From the NCBI GenBank assembly GCA_019100305.1, contig JAHRHW010000206.1, forward strand, positions 1-7,795: a stretch of DNA of 7,795 nt. Reading direction: 5' to 3'. A model generated the notes under the pieces. The model was given only the letters and a program-made list of their open reading frames with translations. It did not search any database and was not told where the DNA came from. This document shows, in pieces, positions 7,354 to 7,795 of this stretch (its first letter is position 1; each line of letters starts with the position of its first letter). This DNA is from Candidatus Thiodiazotropha taylori. Lineage in GTDB: Bacteria > Pseudomonadota > Gammaproteobacteria > Chromatiales > Chromatiaceae. Position numbers and translations under genes: made by a program.

Positions 7354-7362
7354 ATGATAGCA
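7354..7362 (-). promoter_or_regulatory. Candidate extended -10 element for dbpA
   Basis: On the minus strand this reads TGCTATCAT, an extended -10 (TG-N-TATNNT) about 55 bases before the dbpA ATG. No good -35 is seen at the normal distance. It would place the transcript start just before the leader hairpin. Confidence 0.35.
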
Positions 7363-7396
7363 GTTTGTCACTGCGATTGGCGCAATCAGCTTTTTT

Positions 7397-7426
7397 AAGA
7401 TATTGGTATCATTTAAACCGAGTCAA
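7397..7426 (-). promoter_or_regulatory. Candidate sigma-70 promoter for dbpA
   Basis: On the minus strand TTGACT (7426-7421) is 18 bases from TATCTT (7402-7397): 5 of 6 matches at -35 and 4 of 6 at -10. The transcript would have a leader of about 90 bases that includes the hairpin at 7320-7342. Confidence 0.45.
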
Positions 7427-7607
7427 AGAATCGGCTTCCTGCTGGCTTGTCGCCTCGCGCAAAACGGGAGATCAATCATCCACTTAACCCGATCAAACTG
7501 AAGCAAGCTCGATCCAGATTACTGAATTGTCATGATATTGGAAGGCAAACAGGAATTGCGGGTATTGCGGATTTCCTCAACTCTGAAAAAGCTCCAAGCG
7601 TAAATTC

Positions 7608-7644
7608 AAAAAAGCCGGTATTGCTTGTTCGACTTGAACCCCGG
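7608..7644 (-). terminator. Candidate Rho-independent terminator of the downstream short gene
   Basis: Starting three bases past the stop of the minus-strand gene at 7647: CCGG (7644-7641) can pair with CCGG (7618-7615) and, inside it, GTTC (7639-7636) with GAAC (7630-7627), followed by C and six T (7613-7608). The position and T-run are right; the two 4-bp stems are separated by an asymmetric internal loop, so strength is uncertain. Confidence 0.4.
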
Positions 7645-7646
7645 TA

Positions 7647-7795
7647 TCAGCCCTCTTCCAGTTCAATGGAGATACCCTTCTCCCTCAGCCACTCCTTGAA
7701 GCGGGCGATTTTCATATCCAGAGAACAGGTCGGAGGCAGTGTATCAAGATGGTGGCCAAACTCCTCTCTGAGTTTGATCTGTTCATCCCGGTCCA
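7647..7795 (-). CDS. Short hypothetical protein, 3' end (partial)
   Basis: I do not recognise this gene. On the minus strand an open frame enters from the window edge and runs 48 full codons to a TGA at 7649-7647. The visible protein starts DRDEQIKLREEFGHHL, passes LPPTCSLDMKIARFKEWL and ends ISIELEEG. It is hydrophilic, mostly charged helix-prone sequence with one cysteine and no membrane segment. The codon at the edge is xTG with its first base outside the window, so it may be an ATG/GTG/TTG start, making a protein of 49 residues, or an internal codon of a longer gene. Support for coding comes from the balanced, natural-looking composition and the terminator-like structure just after the stop. 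It points the same way as dbpA but is separated from it by 347 bases. Confidence 0.6.
   Translation of the reverse strand, partial: DRDEQIKLREEFGHHLDTLPPTCSLDMKIARFKEWLREKGISIELEEG

Larger units (their letters stand above)
7300..7646. other. 347-base intergenic region upstream of dbpA
   Basis: No gene is supported. The dbpA-proximal half holds minus-strand promoter-like elements and a terminator-like hairpin; the distal end holds a possible terminator of the neighbouring short gene. The middle (about 7430-7600) shows nothing convincing apart from a short tandem ATTGCGG at 7556-7562 and 7564-7570. Confidence 0.65.

Noticed and set aside
7532..7603. Plus-strand ATG frame of 23 codons, basic and leucine-rich (MILEGKQELRVLRISS at its start)
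   Set aside because: No Shine-Dalgarno site or promoter seen, very short, and it includes the tandem ATTGCGG, so chance is the simplest explanation.

Overview
The window reads as about 7.8 kb of chromosome from a gammaproteobacterium. The basis is the close resemblance of the 5920-7299 gene to the helicase DbpA and the presence of a two-component pair of the 'proteobacterial dedicated sortase system' type, a family I associate mainly with marine and environmental gammaproteobacteria. Both are recognised from memory of the families, not from a search. Base composition looks moderate to slightly GC-rich and even across the genes. I see no tRNA, rRNA, insertion sequence, prophage gene or CRISPR array.

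Layout. (1) Bases 1-2610, plus strand: the 3' part of a large membrane-bound cyclic-di-GMP enzyme (periplasmic sensor remnant, membrane helix, linker, PAS, GGDEF, EAL). The reading frame is open from base 1, so the start is probably outside the window. (2) 2611-2998: a 388-base gap holding two blocks of a degenerate 10-bp periodic repeat, several small inverted repeats and two perfect TATAAT boxes pointing towards the next genes. (3) 2999-5794, plus strand: a tight two-gene operon, a PdsR-like OmpR-family response regulator and a PdsS-like histidine kinase with a carbohydrate-binding-like periplasmic domain. They are separated by a stop and one codon and lie in the same reading frame. (4) 5795-5919: a short convergent gap without a convincing terminator. 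(5) 5920-7299, minus strand: dbpA, a DEAD-box helicase for 50S ribosome assembly, with a candidate promoter and a terminator-like hairpin in its leader. (6) 7300-7646: a 347-base gap with those signals and a possible terminator of the next gene. (7) 7647-7795, minus strand: the 3' end of a short unrecognised gene.

How the genes fit together. The c-di-GMP enzyme and the PdsRS pair are both envelope-sensing systems, but nothing in the sequence shows that they form one circuit. They are separated by 388 bases and the pair seems to have its own promoters. The most notable feature is that the dedicated-sortase regulators appear here without a sortase, sortase substrate or PdsO-type OmpA protein, although only flanks outside the window can show whether they are truly orphaned. 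dbpA and the short gene after it look like an unrelated, oppositely transcribed neighbourhood.
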